Source of the DNA: Gemmatimonadota bacterium
GTDB lineage: Bacteria; Gemmatimonadota; Gemmatimonadetes; Longimicrobiales; Gaopeijiaceae
Reading direction: 5' to 3'
NCBI GenBank assembly: GCA_022827345.1
Contig: JAJDTB010000062.1
Span: 1-64,000, forward strand
DNA length: 64,000 nt
The translations under genes were made by a program, and so were the position numbers. This document shows, piece after piece, positions 7,812 to 20,215 of the stretch; within the stretch, counting starts at the first letter, position 1, and the number at the start of each line of letters is the position of its first letter. The notes under the pieces were generated by a model. It was not told where the DNA came from. It saw only the letters and a list, made by a program, of their open reading frames with translations, and ran no database searches.

Positions 7812-8519
7812 TCATACACCACCACATTCTCCACGTCCGATGATCGGGCGCGTCGGCCCCGACCGCTGCCGCGGCAAGTGGTCGTACGACGCGACCGTGT
7901 CCAGGGCACCGGTTTCGGTATCGAACAGGGTCATGTGCCCGGCGAGCCACTCCTCCTCTATGTCGACCCAGGAACGGTAGGGGTACCGGTCCATCATCAT
8001 CAGCTCACCGGATGAACCGATTCCCGCCAGACCGAAATGGGCTGCCCGTGGCAGGCGCGCGGTGCGCGCGACCGAATCGCCGACGAATAGAGTGAGGCGA
8101 GATTGACGACGGTCAGGCACAAGGACGCTGTCCCGGCCCAGGACGAACAGCGCGTCGGGCTCGATGACTTCTCCCGGTCCCTCTCCAACCCTGGCGAGCA
8201 CCTTGTGCGTCGTCCCGTCCGGACTCAGGACGACCACTTCGCTGTACCAATCGGCAACGACCGCACTTCCATCCGGGAAGAGCCGGCCGGCCTCGGCGAA
8301 CTGGAAGATGTAGTCGCCGCGGTTGGCGCCGTGGCGGTAGATGGGGTGTTCGGCGAGGGTGAAGAGGGGGTTGGTCTCGGGGACGCCGAGGTACTCGATG
8401 ATCTGGACGCCGGCGCTGTCGGTGGTTTGGACTTGGAGGTCGTGGGTGGGGTCGGTGGCTTCGCCGCAGGCGAGGAGGGCGGCGGACAGGATCAGGGGGG
8501 AAGAGGGTCTGGTTCGCAT
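7812..8519 (-). pseudogene. Truncated copy of the propeller lipoprotein
   Basis: 235 codons. After a diverged first ~70 residues the sequence is nearly identical to 4257-5450 up to TRPII, then ends in the unrelated octapeptide GRGECGGV. The DNA explains this: the sequence ACGTCC equivalent to 4291-4296 is joined at 7838/7839 to the sequence equivalent to 4770 onward, removing 473 bp relative to the first copy. As 473 is not a multiple of three, the end of the original gene is read out of frame. A signal peptide with lipobox LLAC is retained, so a truncated lipoprotein could still be made, lacking the last propeller blades. Confidence 0.8.
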
Positions 8520-8677
8520 TTGCCTTTGGACACCGATGGGATCGACGGCGTTTACAGGTACTTAGGCGCGAGAGGCGAATCGGGCCCGCCGTTGCGGCGT
8601 CGAACTGGGGCTCGGGAGTAGGTCGTGGCCACCGGTCGTATCTTCGACGGCAGTTCCTCGCGATTACTGAAACGCAA

Positions 8678-8710
8678 GAGCCCCGAGGACGGGAAACCGC
8701 CTCGGGGCTC
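8678..8710 (-). terminator. Strong hairpin, possible terminator
   Basis: A perfect 11-bp stem, GAGCCCCGAGG with CCTCGGGGCTC, encloses an inner CGG-GAAA-CCG stem with a GNRA-type tetraloop. Read on the minus strand it is followed by TTGCGTTTC, a weak T-rich tail, so it could end transcripts arriving from the DUF2971 gene. A related hairpin lies at 5613-5636 upstream of the other lipoprotein copy. Confidence 0.45.
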
Positions 8711-9075
8711 CTACCTCAGCGTCTTGCTGCGCCCGAAGGCTTCTGCAGTAGAGGACGATCTGAGGAATTACGCAGGGTCCGGGTTTCTCTCACCTCCCGA
8801 GCGGCGGAGGGCCCTCGGTATGGAGATGAGGGATTGGGAACGTAATGTCAAGCTGTCAATATGTAATGTTGTCTTCACACGGCCAAGCTCTCTACCGGAC
8901 TATGAGGTCGGTCCTACTTCGTTGGACAAGTGTCCTCATACCGTTGCGGAGTCCCGTCCGGCATTCGCCCGCCCGCGCCCGGGCGCGCTCCGGCCACTGG
9001 CGTGACGAATGATCCCCCGGACGCGCCACTCCCATGCGCCATTGGTAAGTCTCTGAGGCGGACGAATCACGGTTC
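8711..9075. other. Intergenic, no gene seen
   Basis: No supported coding region. A short stretch near 8840-8875 (TAATGTCAAGCTGTCAATATGTAATG) loosely recalls the centre of the dispersed repeat at 139-239 but cannot be aligned convincingly. Confidence 0.4.
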
Positions 9076-10224
9076 TTACGCGCCTCCGGCTTCGAGGTTT
9101 TCCGGCTCTCGATGGCTTGGCGGTGACTTGCGCCGGTGGACGGATGTGCTCGTTACCTGCAACCGGTACGCATGCCAGTGGGTATGCTTGAGGCGCCAAG
9201 TGCCCTGGCCAACATCCAGGATCCGACTGATTCTCCCGACCTGTTCCGTGGGCGTGTCGAAGCCGATATAGACCTCCGCCACCGCTTCCATCGGAAGCGC
9301 CAATGTATGGATTGGCCACGGAGAATCCCCGTTCGCGTTGAGCCGACAGGTGTGCAGATCGACCAGCAACCTCACCTCCTGCTCGTACTCCCAAGCCCGG
9401 CTCTTGACGAAAAGGAGCTTGGCCAATTGCCGGGAGTCGTTCGTCAGTTCAAGGAGTTCCACGTCGTGACTAATCAAGGGCGTACCTGACCGTTGTATAC
9501 CGCCTTCAGTGTCCTGTCGGCGATGCTCTTCATCGACGAAGCGAATCCGAATGACGTTGTCTCGTGTTGGAATGTAGACAGGTGCCAGTTCCAGATACAG
9601 CACGCGGCGAAGGTCGATCCCGAGATCACGTAGCATTTTGGTCTTGTAGCCCACGACGAACCCCGAGTTGCGCGCGTAGTGCGCCCACATCGTTGGGATC
9701 AGCGGGTCGGCTGAGAAGGACACGACGCCTACCGATTGGGAGAGGCGCTCCCTGATGATTGTAGAGACCTTCGGGTCGCCGTAGAGTCCCTTACGTCGCG
9801 CCAGCTCCTCGTCGGAGAGGGTGTCTTCGCCGAAGGCTTCGCGTAGCGACCGGGAGATAATGGTCCACCACTCGTCCCGATCCATCTTGTTCTCCATCGA
9901 CGTGGAGACATTGCCTTCCATGACATCGTTGAGCACTGCGGGTTGTGTGGCCCGAAGGGACATCGGGAATCCATCATTCAGCCGCTCGTGCGGCACGTAT
10001 TTGTAGATAATCTCGGGCAGTTCGACCATTTCCTGCATCGTCCGGGCGATCTGGCTCTTGTCAGTGATGTCTTTGAGGTGGAGCTGGAGAATGGCCCTCC
10101 GAGTTTCCTCGCGGCGGTGTGGGGGAAACGTCTTGATGAAGGCATCCACGCCGACGGGGTAGTCGCTGAGACGGTAGCTTGGGTAGCGGTCTCGCCTCGT
10201 GATTCCAGTTGGGTCTTCGGTCAT
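9076..10224 (-). CDS. DUF2971 domain protein
   Basis: 382 residues with the pattern of DUF2971: IIYKYVPHERLNDGFP near residue 72, VGVVSFSADPLIPTMWAHYARNSGFVVGY in the centre (first 20 residues conserved across the family), and LLFVKSRAWEYEQEVRLLVD in the C-terminal third. The biochemical role is unknown; relatives are common in defence islands and mobile regions. The start overlaps the stop of the small upstream gene (ATGA), giving a two-gene operon. It marks the left border of the defence island that runs to about 30.1 kb. Confidence 0.8.
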   Translation of the reverse strand: MTEDPTGITRRDRYPSYRLSDYPVGVDAFIKTFPPHRREETRRAILQLHLKDITDKSQIARTMQEMVELPEIIYKYVPHERLNDGFPMSLRATQPAVLNDVMEGNVSTSMENKMDRDEWWTIISRSLREAFGEDTLSDEELARRKGLYGDPKVSTIIRERLSQSVGVVSFSADPLIPTMWAHYARNSGFVVGYKTKMLRDLGIDLRRVLYLELAPVYIPTRDNVIRIRFVDEEHRRQDTEGGIQRSGTPLISHDVELLELTNDSRQLAKLLFVKSRAWEYEQEVRLLVDLHTCRLNANGDSPWPIHTLALPMEAVAEVYIGFDTPTEQVGRISRILDVGQGTWRLKHTHWHAYRLQVTSTSVHRRKSPPSHREPENLEAGGA

Positions 10225-10436
10225 GTACCGGGTGTCAGGTGAATGCCCACTTGTACGCTCCGTGGCGGATCTTCGAATATTGCATCGTCACGTTGAATGG
10301 TGTCGGCTTGGGTCATCAGCACCTTCGCGGCTGTCCGGCGGACATGCGCCTGAGCGGCTAGCTGGCGGCGCTCATAGTCCCAAGCTTCGCCAGCCAGTTC
10401 GCGGGCTAGGGAGCGGAGTTTCTCGATGCTCATCAT
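10221..10436 (-). CDS. Small hypothetical protein coupled to the DUF2971 gene
   Basis: 71 residues, mostly helical and charged (SIEKLRSLARELAGEAWDYE, then RRQLAAQAHVRRTAAKVL). The ATG at 10436 is chosen because GGAGGA lies 8 bp upstream; a longer frame continues upstream but lacks a good ribosome-binding site. The TGA overlaps the ATG of the DUF2971 gene. No family is recognised. Coupling suggests the two proteins act together. Confidence 0.6.
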   Translation of the reverse strand: MMSIEKLRSLARELAGEAWDYERRQLAAQAHVRRTAAKVLMTQADTIQRDDAIFEDPPRSVQVGIHLTPGT

Positions 10437-10646
10437 TGGGAGGTCCTCCGGGAGAAGCGGGGCTTGTGTCTCCCTAAGGTGCAACAGGCTCATCATGGAT
10501 CCATCAGGCGAACGCGCTGTCACTCTACGCCGACTTACGCCGCGCCTTCCAGCCACGCCCAACGGGCGATTCCGCGCCGCCGACGCTTGCCCTATTCTCC
10601 AAGCCGTGAACCGACGGGCCAACTGGATGAAGAGGAGACTGGCTTG

Positions 10647-11582
10647 GTGGAGAAGAAGACTGGCTATCGCCTTCGGTTGAAGCTTCGAGTGGGCAAAGCA
10701 CTGTCAACTGAAGATACTGCCATGACGGCATCGGTAGCTGGAAGGAACGTCACGATCAAGTCCGAGAGGCAGTCGCAACCGCTCTCCGAGGCGTCATGGT
10801 TGTTGATCGGATGTCGCGGATTCCAGGCCGAGCGTGACGCTAGGGTTTTCGGCGAGAAGCTTCGGCGAGCCGTTCATTTGGCCGGGTTGTGTGCCCGTGT
10901 GGGTGTGGACGCGGGCGACCCGGGCGACGACCGTACGGCCTTGGTCCTGCCGGACGACAGGAACACGCTGATCGTCCACGCCGGACGGCCGAAGGGAACG
11001 GTGCACGCGAATGCCGGCGATTTCGTTCGGGCTCTTCAGGAGGCTTTTCCCGCGCCCGCTATGTCCGCGGGCGATTGTCCCTCAATTCGGCGGGCTGTCC
11101 GGGTACTGAATCTCGCAGAGATCAGCACTGACCCCATCGCAAAGGTCGTGCTAGCGGTCTCCACCATCGAAGCGTTGGCGACTGACCCACCGTGGACGGA
11201 CGCACAGAAGAAGCAGATCAACAACGCCGCCGCTTGGCTCAAGCGGACGCATGGCAACCGGGAAGAGACCAGGCAGGTCGTCGAGGCGATTCGGAGAATA
11301 CGACCCGAGAGCATCCGTCAACGGATACGACAGATGCTGACCTCAAACAAACTCTCGGTCCTGTGGCCGGATTGGGAAGACCTCTATTCGAAGCGGAGCC
11401 GCTTGTTCCACGGCGGAAGGAGAGACGGCAGTGAGCACCGGGGCGACCACCTAGAGGAATCCGAGGTTCACGCCTTGGGGCAAGCGGCAGTGACCCTCTG
11501 TGGGAGGATTGTCCTATCCATTGCAAAGAGGGAAGGGCTCCCGGTTCCCAGCCGGGCTGGCGTGCATTTCGGCGTCGAATGA
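10647..11582 (+). CDS. Apea-like HEPN-domain protein
   Basis: 311 residues from the GTG at 10647 (GAGGAG about 10 bp upstream; TTG 10644 is an alternative). The C-terminal half has the pattern of Apea-type HEPN domains: AKVVLAVSTIEALATDPPW, a long helix with REETRQVVEAIRR, and the catalytic-type motif R250-x4-H255 in RSRLFHGG. HEPN domains with R-x4-6-H are usually metal-independent RNases used in abortive defence. The N-terminal half has no recognised domain and may be the sensor. The gene stands alone, convergent with the FRG-TPR gene. RNase activity is inferred from the motif only. Confidence 0.65.
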   Translation: MEKKTGYRLRLKLRVGKALSTEDTAMTASVAGRNVTIKSERQSQPLSEASWLLIGCRGFQAERDARVFGEKLRRAVHLAGLCARVGVDAGDPGDDRTALVLPDDRNTLIVHAGRPKGTVHANAGDFVRALQEAFPAPAMSAGDCPSIRRAVRVLNLAEISTDPIAKVVLAVSTIEALATDPPWTDAQKKQINNAAAWLKRTHGNREETRQVVEAIRRIRPESIRQRIRQMLTSNKLSVLWPDWEDLYSKRSRLFHGGRRDGSEHRGDHLEESEVHALGQAAVTLCGRIVLSIAKREGLPVPSRAGVHFGVE

Positions 11583-11700
11583 CGGCAAGCGACCCCGGCG
11601 TTGTTGGAGCGCCCGCCAACGCCCCGTACCGGATCGGGTGGTCCGTTGCCTGTGCGACAACGCCTGGAATATGGCTCGAAGTTCGCGGACAGGGTGGGAA

Positions 11701-13170
11701 CTATTCGGAAGATGCTACGTACAACATCGTGCCGATCGTGGACGGCATTCCCAAGCGGTGCTCAGCTTCGAAACGCTGCACGCCGGCGCATACTCCATGG
11801 AATGACGCTGCCACCAGCACCCTGTCGTTTCTCGCTTCCTCAAAATCGGCTTTGGCTGCCACCCAGTCCTGTTGCAGGCAACGCGCCACAGCTCGGTGGA
11901 ACAGCGCGTCACCTACTCCGATCAGGCTCAATTGCCCGACCAAGCGCAGGCTCGATACCGCCGCGTCGAAGTCCTTCATCGCCTCGTCCAGCGCCCCGCG
12001 ATCCCGAAGCGTGTTGCCGCGATCGATGAGCGCTGCAACCGGCTGCCGGGACAAGCTCATCGCCATTTCCCAGTCGGCCATAGCACGGTCCGCAGCGCCT
12101 TTCTGCTTATACGCACACCCGCGCCCGTGGTAGGCCTCCGGCATGTTCGCGTCCCACTTGAGGGCCGCGTCGAAATCCCGCAGGGCCAAATCCGCCGAAC
12201 CCTGAAACAGGTGCGCCTCCGCGCGCCGGCAATAAAGCTCCGCCCGCTGGCCGTCCAGCTCCTTTTTCTCAATAGCCCAAGTGTACAGTTGGACGACTTC
12301 GTCCCCCGCCAATTCCAAACGAACCGTCGTGGTTGGACCCGGGTTTGTCTGGTCCTCCTGGGTTACCCAGACTTGGCTCTTCTTGCCATCTCGGAACGCC
12401 ATCCCCCTCTGGTGATAGGCGTGACGCATGCATGCCAGTCGAATGTTGATCGCACCCGCCTCCAAGTAACCCTGCCAGTCGGGCACCGGCCGGGTCGACA
12501 ATCTGGTGACCACCTCCCGAAAGGCCCGCACATTGCGGCTTCGCTTTGGATCCTGGTGCCTGATGAATCCATGGATGTCGTTATACACGGTGCTCTTTGA
12601 AATCCCGTGAAAACGTTCCAAGTACTCCAGGATGCTGCCCTTCCGTCGGCCAGGGACGATGACCGTCTCCTCGCGGGCATCCGGCACGATGAACCCTCTC
12701 GGCGGCCGCACGAACACGCTCTTTTGCGAGACGATCCTGTTCATCGTGTGCTTCGGCCTCACCATCGTGTCGGACTCCGGCCAGTGCAGGACGACCCTGC
12801 CATCCTCCCCTTCGCACCCATCGCTCGCGAAAAAGAAGGCCACCAGGTAGTCGTCCGTGAAGTCGATCAGGTTCGTCGCACCGCCGAGGTGCTGGATCTC
12901 CGTGAGAATGTCATCGGCGGCAGCCAAGGTCGTGTATTGTCGCGCGCGCTCCACCGTTTCCAGCTCAACGCGCGCGATGTCGAATGCCTCATGCGCGCTG
13001 TGCGGGAGGCATTTCCGGTACAATCCAGACGACACCACGGAATAGCACGCCGGTTCACCCCTGTACACGCAGGGGTCATCGCGTTTCGAAGACTTGGACA
13101 CGACCTCGCGCATCAACTCGTGTATTCGTTCCCGTTCGGAGCCATCCGCCACTTTGTCCTTGTGAGTCAC
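11701..13170 (-). CDS. FRG domain and TPR repeat protein
   Basis: 489 residues from GTG 13170 (GGGAG 7 bp upstream). The N-terminal FRG domain shows CVYRGEPACYSVVSSGLYRK and IQHLGGATNLIDFTDDYLVAFFFASDG; the C-terminal ~200 residues hold tandem TPR motifs (LYCRRAEAHLFQGSADLALRDF, of which the first 20 residues repeat in pattern at PEAYHGRGCAYKQKGAADRA). FRG domains are frequent in prophages and defence islands but have no agreed activity. TPRs usually bind partner proteins. The gene is followed by the convergent HEPN gene (118-bp gap) and preceded by an integrase relic. Confidence 0.75.
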   Translation of the reverse strand: MTHKDKVADGSERERIHELMREVVSKSSKRDDPCVYRGEPACYSVVSSGLYRKCLPHSAHEAFDIARVELETVERARQYTTLAAADDILTEIQHLGGATNLIDFTDDYLVAFFFASDGCEGEDGRVVLHWPESDTMVRPKHTMNRIVSQKSVFVRPPRGFIVPDAREETVIVPGRRKGSILEYLERFHGISKSTVYNDIHGFIRHQDPKRSRNVRAFREVVTRLSTRPVPDWQGYLEAGAINIRLACMRHAYHQRGMAFRDGKKSQVWVTQEDQTNPGPTTTVRLELAGDEVVQLYTWAIEKKELDGQRAELYCRRAEAHLFQGSADLALRDFDAALKWDANMPEAYHGRGCAYKQKGAADRAMADWEMAMSLSRQPVAALIDRGNTLRDRGALDEAMKDFDAAVSSLRLVGQLSLIGVGDALFHRAVARCLQQDWVAAKADFEEARNDRVLVAASFHGVCAGVQRFEAEHRLGMPSTIGTMLYVASSE

Positions 13171-13210
13171 GCCGACTCCCTGGTGCGGCGGCCGCTCGTT
13201 AGCCGCTTCG

Positions 13211-13348
13211 CTACTTGTGCTCGATGAGCCCGCTCGACTGGGGACGACCCACCTCCGTGGTGCGGTGCCCAATCTCCCCCAACTGGCACAACAACTCGCA
13301 GCCGGGCTGGCAGTCGCGGCCGCGGAACTCGGGGCCGTTGTTGCCCAT
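13211..13348 (-). pseudogene. Integrase/transposase DDE-domain fragment
   Basis: A frame ending at 13211 reads GNNGPEFRGRDCQ then EIGHRTTEVGRPQSSGLIEHK, which is the D-N-G-P-E-F to P-Q-S-N-G-x-x-E segment of rve-type transposases (IS3/IS481-like). The catalytic Asp is replaced by Asn and only about 45 residues remain. It is a scar of past mobile-element activity at the end of the type I RM block. Confidence 0.6.
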
Positions 13349-13373
13349 CACTCTCCCCTGAGTTACCCAATAG

Positions 13374-14426
13374 CTACCTCTTGATCCAAGGCGGGTAAGC
13401 ATCGCGAGGTCTAGCACCACTGACGAAACGACTCGCCAGATTCGCCAATGACCGATTGGAGGCGACCAACTCCTCCCTCTTTTCTCTTAGATTGCCTGAC
13501 ATTGCAAAGTGCTCTTCCGACCTTGAGCCATCATGACGCTTTACCGCGGCCAATCCGATGCTAGTATCGCTTACTGTCTTCCATTCCGTTAGTGCCGACT
13601 GAACGTCAGCGTCAGCCCGCTTTACCGCCGCAGCCAATAGTTCGCGTAGTCGCTCTTGCGCTCGCCCGAGCGACTGAACATACTGCCGTACAAACAAGAA
13701 CAAGTCTTGTTGCTTCTGCGGAAGGTTCTCCAGTTCCTCCAAAGTGGGTTTCTTAAATCGTTCGTCCTCTCTGAGAGCCTCCAAGTCCAATGTGAGTGAC
13801 AAAGTGAATCTCACCAGTGGCTGAGTCGCTTCTGCCCGTACTCTTTTGCAACCATATGTTATTCCTGCGATGGCTAAGCTGCGATGTTGGACGTGGTTTC
13901 GGAGGGCGTCCATGATTCGATATGCGAGATTCCTGTCATACTGGTCTTTGAACACCTCTTCCGCTTGTTTGCGGGTACAGCCAATTGGTGTAGGGGATCG
14001 ACCGACGGAGTGCACAACTTGATCAACGTAGAGCCTACATGTGGTCAAGAGGTTTACGAGTCGTCTCCCCAGCAGCAGCCGGTCAGATGACATGCTGGCC
14101 CAGGTGAAGTCGTTTCTTACAGCGTGGGTCAACGTCAACGTAAGAGTTTCGCGCTCCAATTCCTCGTAGTTCGCAACTACAAGATCAAATTTCTCTTCGA
14201 TCTCAAGAGCCGCGCGCTGGACTCCTACAGCTTCGCTCAATGCGGCATAACGGCTTGCATCAATCGGGATTTCGGGCTGTTTTCCCAATACCCTTCGTGT
14301 CAGAACATACATTCGATTGCAACGCTCCTCAGTGGCAGTGATCTCGTCCGATAGCTGAATAGTATGACGATCATTATCGCCTTTCCACCTGTCGTCGTGG
14401 GGTGGGAGCGGGGCAACCACAGCCAT
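13374..14426 (-). CDS. Hypothetical protein with a HEPN-like motif
   Basis: 350 residues, rich in charged helices, with no family I recognise. One feature stands out: R176-x4-H181 in MDALRNHVQHRSLA, preceded and followed by helices, as in HEPN RNases and related AbiU2/Cthe-type proteins. Base composition is visibly more AT-rich than the neighbours, which suggests recent transfer. It begins 26 bp after the hsdR stop on the same strand and so may be the last gene of the type I RM operon. The ATG has AGGG 4 bp upstream. The HEPN assignment is tentative. Confidence 0.5.
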   Translation of the reverse strand: MAVVAPLPPHDDRWKGDNDRHTIQLSDEITATEERCNRMYVLTRRVLGKQPEIPIDASRYAALSEAVGVQRAALEIEEKFDLVVANYEELERETLTLTLTHAVRNDFTWASMSSDRLLLGRRLVNLLTTCRLYVDQVVHSVGRSPTPIGCTRKQAEEVFKDQYDRNLAYRIMDALRNHVQHRSLAIAGITYGCKRVRAEATQPLVRFTLSLTLDLEALREDERFKKPTLEELENLPQKQQDLFLFVRQYVQSLGRAQERLRELLAAAVKRADADVQSALTEWKTVSDTSIGLAAVKRHDGSRSEEHFAMSGNLREKREELVASNRSLANLASRFVSGARPRDAYPPWIKR

Positions 14427-14452
14427 ACGACCCTACGGCACCAGAACCAGCG

Positions 14453-17596
<3,144 letters not shown>

Positions 17597-17597
17597 G

Positions 17598-18569
17598 TCA
17601 CGAATCCGGCTCTCCGAGCTCATCAAAAGCAATCGACAGACCTTGAGCCACCTTCCCAACGAGTTGGAGAAGGTCACGTACCTCGTCTGGTTCGATATGA
17701 ATCCTCCGACCGACGACCGCCTCTCTGTCCGCCGCCTTGGCGAGGTAGGCTTGATCCACGACTCCCATTCTGTGCGCGATGAGATGGCGCCTCTGAAAAG
17801 CGCGAACGAGCGATTGCCATTCACAGGCAGTCAGTGCGGAAGACAAGTTTATGCCATAAGCTCGTCGCAGGCGCCTCTTCGCTCCTTCAAGGTCCTGGAA
17901 ACTAATCCTGCCCACGATGGCGCGATTGGTCGCGCTCCTCGTGTAGACTCGGCACAGTTCGCGCGCGAAGCCGTCGAAGACCGACACGCAATCCTCCAAC
18001 CCGTTCTCGACGAGCCTCCGAGAAACGTCTCTCTCGGTGCTCTCTGCCAAGTCCATCATCTTTGCTACAACTTCGATGTTCTTCTCGAAGATCTGGAGCG
18101 AATTGTGTTGGCCGCAGTCGGGACAGAACGCAAAAACACCGTAGATGGAGTAGCGAAGTGTACAACTGGTACAGACCACCTCGGTCTCGAGCTGCTTTTC
18201 CCTGTAATGGCGGATCGGCAGCGGACCTTCGGGTTTGAACGTCAATGACAGCCCGATTCCGAATGGCCCTTTCGGCTCCACGTTGAACTCCATCTCCTTG
18301 AGATCCCTGTGGATTGCTTCTGTGATCTCCCGCGTCACCACGGACTCGACATACTTGACCTGCTCTTTGGTCCAGAAGTGGTCATGCGCCGCAGTATGGC
18401 CGCAGTACGGGCAGTGGCACGGAAGGTCTCTTCCCTCAAGCCCAGTACCGAGTTCGATCTTGAAGTATCCCTCGCAGTCCGAGTGGGGACACTCACGGCC
18501 CGTGAAGCCATCTTCATCGGGTTTGATTGGGATCGAAATGCGATTGCCAAGTTTGCTGAGGTGACTCAT
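17598..18569 (-). CDS. Zinc-ribbon and HEPN-motif protein inside the type I RM operon
   Basis: 323 residues of no named family. Two zinc-finger-like clusters are visible: C27, C32, C53, C56 ([10 protein letters not shown] and CHCPYCGH) and C133, C136, C149, C152 (VVCTSC and FCPDCG). The C-terminal ~150 residues are helical and contain R261-x4-H266 ([10 protein letters not shown]), the catalytic signature of HEPN RNases. The ATG overlaps the hsdS stop (ATGA) and its stop abuts the hsdR start, so it is produced with the restriction complex. PrrC, another HEPN RNase, is guarded by a type I RM system in E. coli; an analogous sensor-effector role is my inference. Alternatively it may simply regulate or chaperone HsdR. 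Confidence 0.7.
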   Translation of the reverse strand: MSHLSKLGNRISIPIKPDEDGFTGRECPHSDCEGYFKIELGTGLEGRDLPCHCPYCGHTAAHDHFWTKEQVKYVESVVTREITEAIHRDLKEMEFNVEPKGPFGIGLSLTFKPEGPLPIRHYREKQLETEVVCTSCTLRYSIYGVFAFCPDCGQHNSLQIFEKNIEVVAKMMDLAESTERDVSRRLVENGLEDCVSVFDGFARELCRVYTRSATNRAIVGRISFQDLEGAKRRLRRAYGINLSSALTACEWQSLVRAFQRRHLIAHRMGVVDQAYLAKAADREAVVGRRIHIEPDEVRDLLQLVGKVAQGLSIAFDELGEPDS

Positions 18570-20215
18570 CGGTCGGTCATCCCCAGAGTCCATGCCGTCT
18601 GGCCCAACCGTATCTCGCCCGAGATGAGCTTGGGCAGGAGAGTGTCCCGGAGGGCGGCAAGGGTGCGGGATTGATGACCCCCGTTGCTCGCTCTCTTGAT
18701 GAGCGACCCAGCAACTTCTCCGAACCGTGCGGCCACCCGGCTTGGCGGCACGACCATCGGGAATTCTCGCAGCGCGATTGGCGATACCCGCTGGCGGCCG
18801 CTCGTGCCGCTCATGTTCTGGATCGCGAATTCGCGAAACCTGGCACTCCGAGCGAGGCAGTACGCGAATTGATTCGGGAGCGGGGGCTGCGGCCTGAGGA
18901 CGATGTACTCCGTAGAGCCCCATCCAACCTCGTCGTCGGTCAAGAAGTCCACGTAGGCCGTCTTGCCGTTCTCAAGGCACGGTGTGATCCGGGCAACAAG
19001 CGTATCGCCGTTAGCAAACCGCATGCCGGACCCGAAGGGTCGAACCGCGACGGCATCCGGCATGTGACCCCGGGTGGGCATATCGGCCATCGGGAGATAG
19101 GGAGCGGTCTGTCCCTTTCGAAGAAATCGTCTCGGGTTGACGTCGATGCGTTCCGCCAAAGTCGTAACCTGCCACCCCTCCGGTATCTCACCCATCTCGG
19201 AATCCACCAGCCGGTCAGGGAACAGGTCAGCGATGTCTTGCGGCAAGCCCGCGTCCCGGCCTTGCATGTTGGCCCGCACCGGATCGAAATCGACGAACCA
19301 GGACTTGAACAGTGCCCGTGCCGTTGCCTCCAGCGTCTCGTTCATACGCCGGTCAAACTCGATCTTGTCGTCCAAGGTGCCGAGCATGTAAGCGATAGTG
19401 CGTTGCTCGCGCAAGGAAGGGAGACGGATGAACTCAGAATCGAGGAAAAACTCGAACTGAAAGTTGCTGATGCCTGTTGACTGTTGTTCGTATAACGAAG
19501 CGCGGCCCGACAGGTACATCTCTTGGAGGGTGTAATACGCGTATCGCGTATCGACGACATCGGGATTGAATCGGACAAGACGACAAAAGCTCGCGGGGAT
19601 TACGTCCTGTCCCAACTCCGTGAGCACTCGTTCTGAGACGAAAAAGCTCCGGCCCGTCAACTGATTGCTAGTTCGGCTGCCACCGGAAATCTCCAGAAGA
19701 CTATCGCCCGCCCTCAGCCTGCGCCGACCCACTCTAAACGCCGTCTCGTAGCGCGCCGGAACTCCCGAGAACTCGCCATTCCGAATCCGACTGAAGTCCG
19801 TCCCACGGATAACGCGAACGGGTACCGAGTCTTCGAACTCCGTTTCCTTGCCCCAACCCCCTCCTATCGCGAACTCCAGGATCTCGCGAACGGTTGCACC
19901 CGCTACTTGTTGTGGACCCGCATACCACTCGACGCCTTCCTTACGAATGTGCTTCCGCAGGGTTGGGTCCTGGATCGAATTGTACAGCAGCAGATCCACC
20001 GTCTGCGCCATCGGGATCTTCTCGATCGCCGAAGTCAAGCGCGCCTGATCCGTCAACGTCAGCCGGTCGCCGAACAACGCGATGTCCACGTCGGAGGTCA
20101 CGGTGTTCGTCCCGGTAGCCCTGGATCCGAACAGCACGGCCCGCTTGACGCGGTCATTGGCCGCGATCACGGCGATGATCGCCTCTCGGTGCGCGTCCTT
20201 GAGGCCGTCCGTCAT
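18566..20215 (-). CDS. hsdS: MntA-type nucleotidyltransferase fused to type I specificity subunit HsdS
   Basis: 549 residues in two parts. Residues 1-~100 are a minimal nucleotidyltransferase: G30-S31-x10-D42-x-D44 (LFGSRATGTNTVTSDVDIAL) and a third acidic residue in QTVDLLLY (D74), all intact. Residues ~105-540 are HsdS: first target-recognition domain, conserved central repeat (TLEATARALFKSWFVDFDPV), second recognition domain and C-terminal repeat (TLAALRDTLLPKLISGEI). In HepT/MntA systems MntA AMPylates the HEPN toxin to silence it. Here the antitoxin is physically joined to the DNA-recognition subunit, and the toxin gene immediately precedes it with an ATGA overlap. Downstream also ATGA-coupled. 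Confidence 0.88.
   Translation of the reverse strand: MTDGLKDAHREAIIAVIAANDRVKRAVLFGSRATGTNTVTSDVDIALFGDRLTLTDQARLTSAIEKIPMAQTVDLLLYNSIQDPTLRKHIRKEGVEWYAGPQQVAGATVREILEFAIGGGWGKETEFEDSVPVRVIRGTDFSRIRNGEFSGVPARYETAFRVGRRRLRAGDSLLEISGGSRTSNQLTGRSFFVSERVLTELGQDVIPASFCRLVRFNPDVVDTRYAYYTLQEMYLSGRASLYEQQSTGISNFQFEFFLDSEFIRLPSLREQRTIAYMLGTLDDKIEFDRRMNETLEATARALFKSWFVDFDPVRANMQGRDAGLPQDIADLFPDRLVDSEMGEIPEGWQVTTLAERIDVNPRRFLRKGQTAPYLPMADMPTRGHMPDAVAVRPFGSGMRFANGDTLVARITPCLENGKTAYVDFLTDDEVGWGSTEYIVLRPQPPLPNQFAYCLARSARFREFAIQNMSGTSGRQRVSPIALREFPMVVPPSRVAARFGEVAGSLIKRASNGGHQSRTLAALRDTLLPKLISGEIRLGQTAWTLGMTDR

Noticed and set aside
8625-9005. A 126-codon plus-strand frame
   Set aside because: It spans the strong hairpin at 8678-8710, has no ribosome-binding site and resembles no protein.
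11579-12133. A plus-strand frame whose ATG overlaps the HEPN gene stop
   Set aside because: The ATGA overlap looked like a coupled gene, but after about 40 codons it runs antisense into the FRG-TPR gene and shows no domain or helix pattern.
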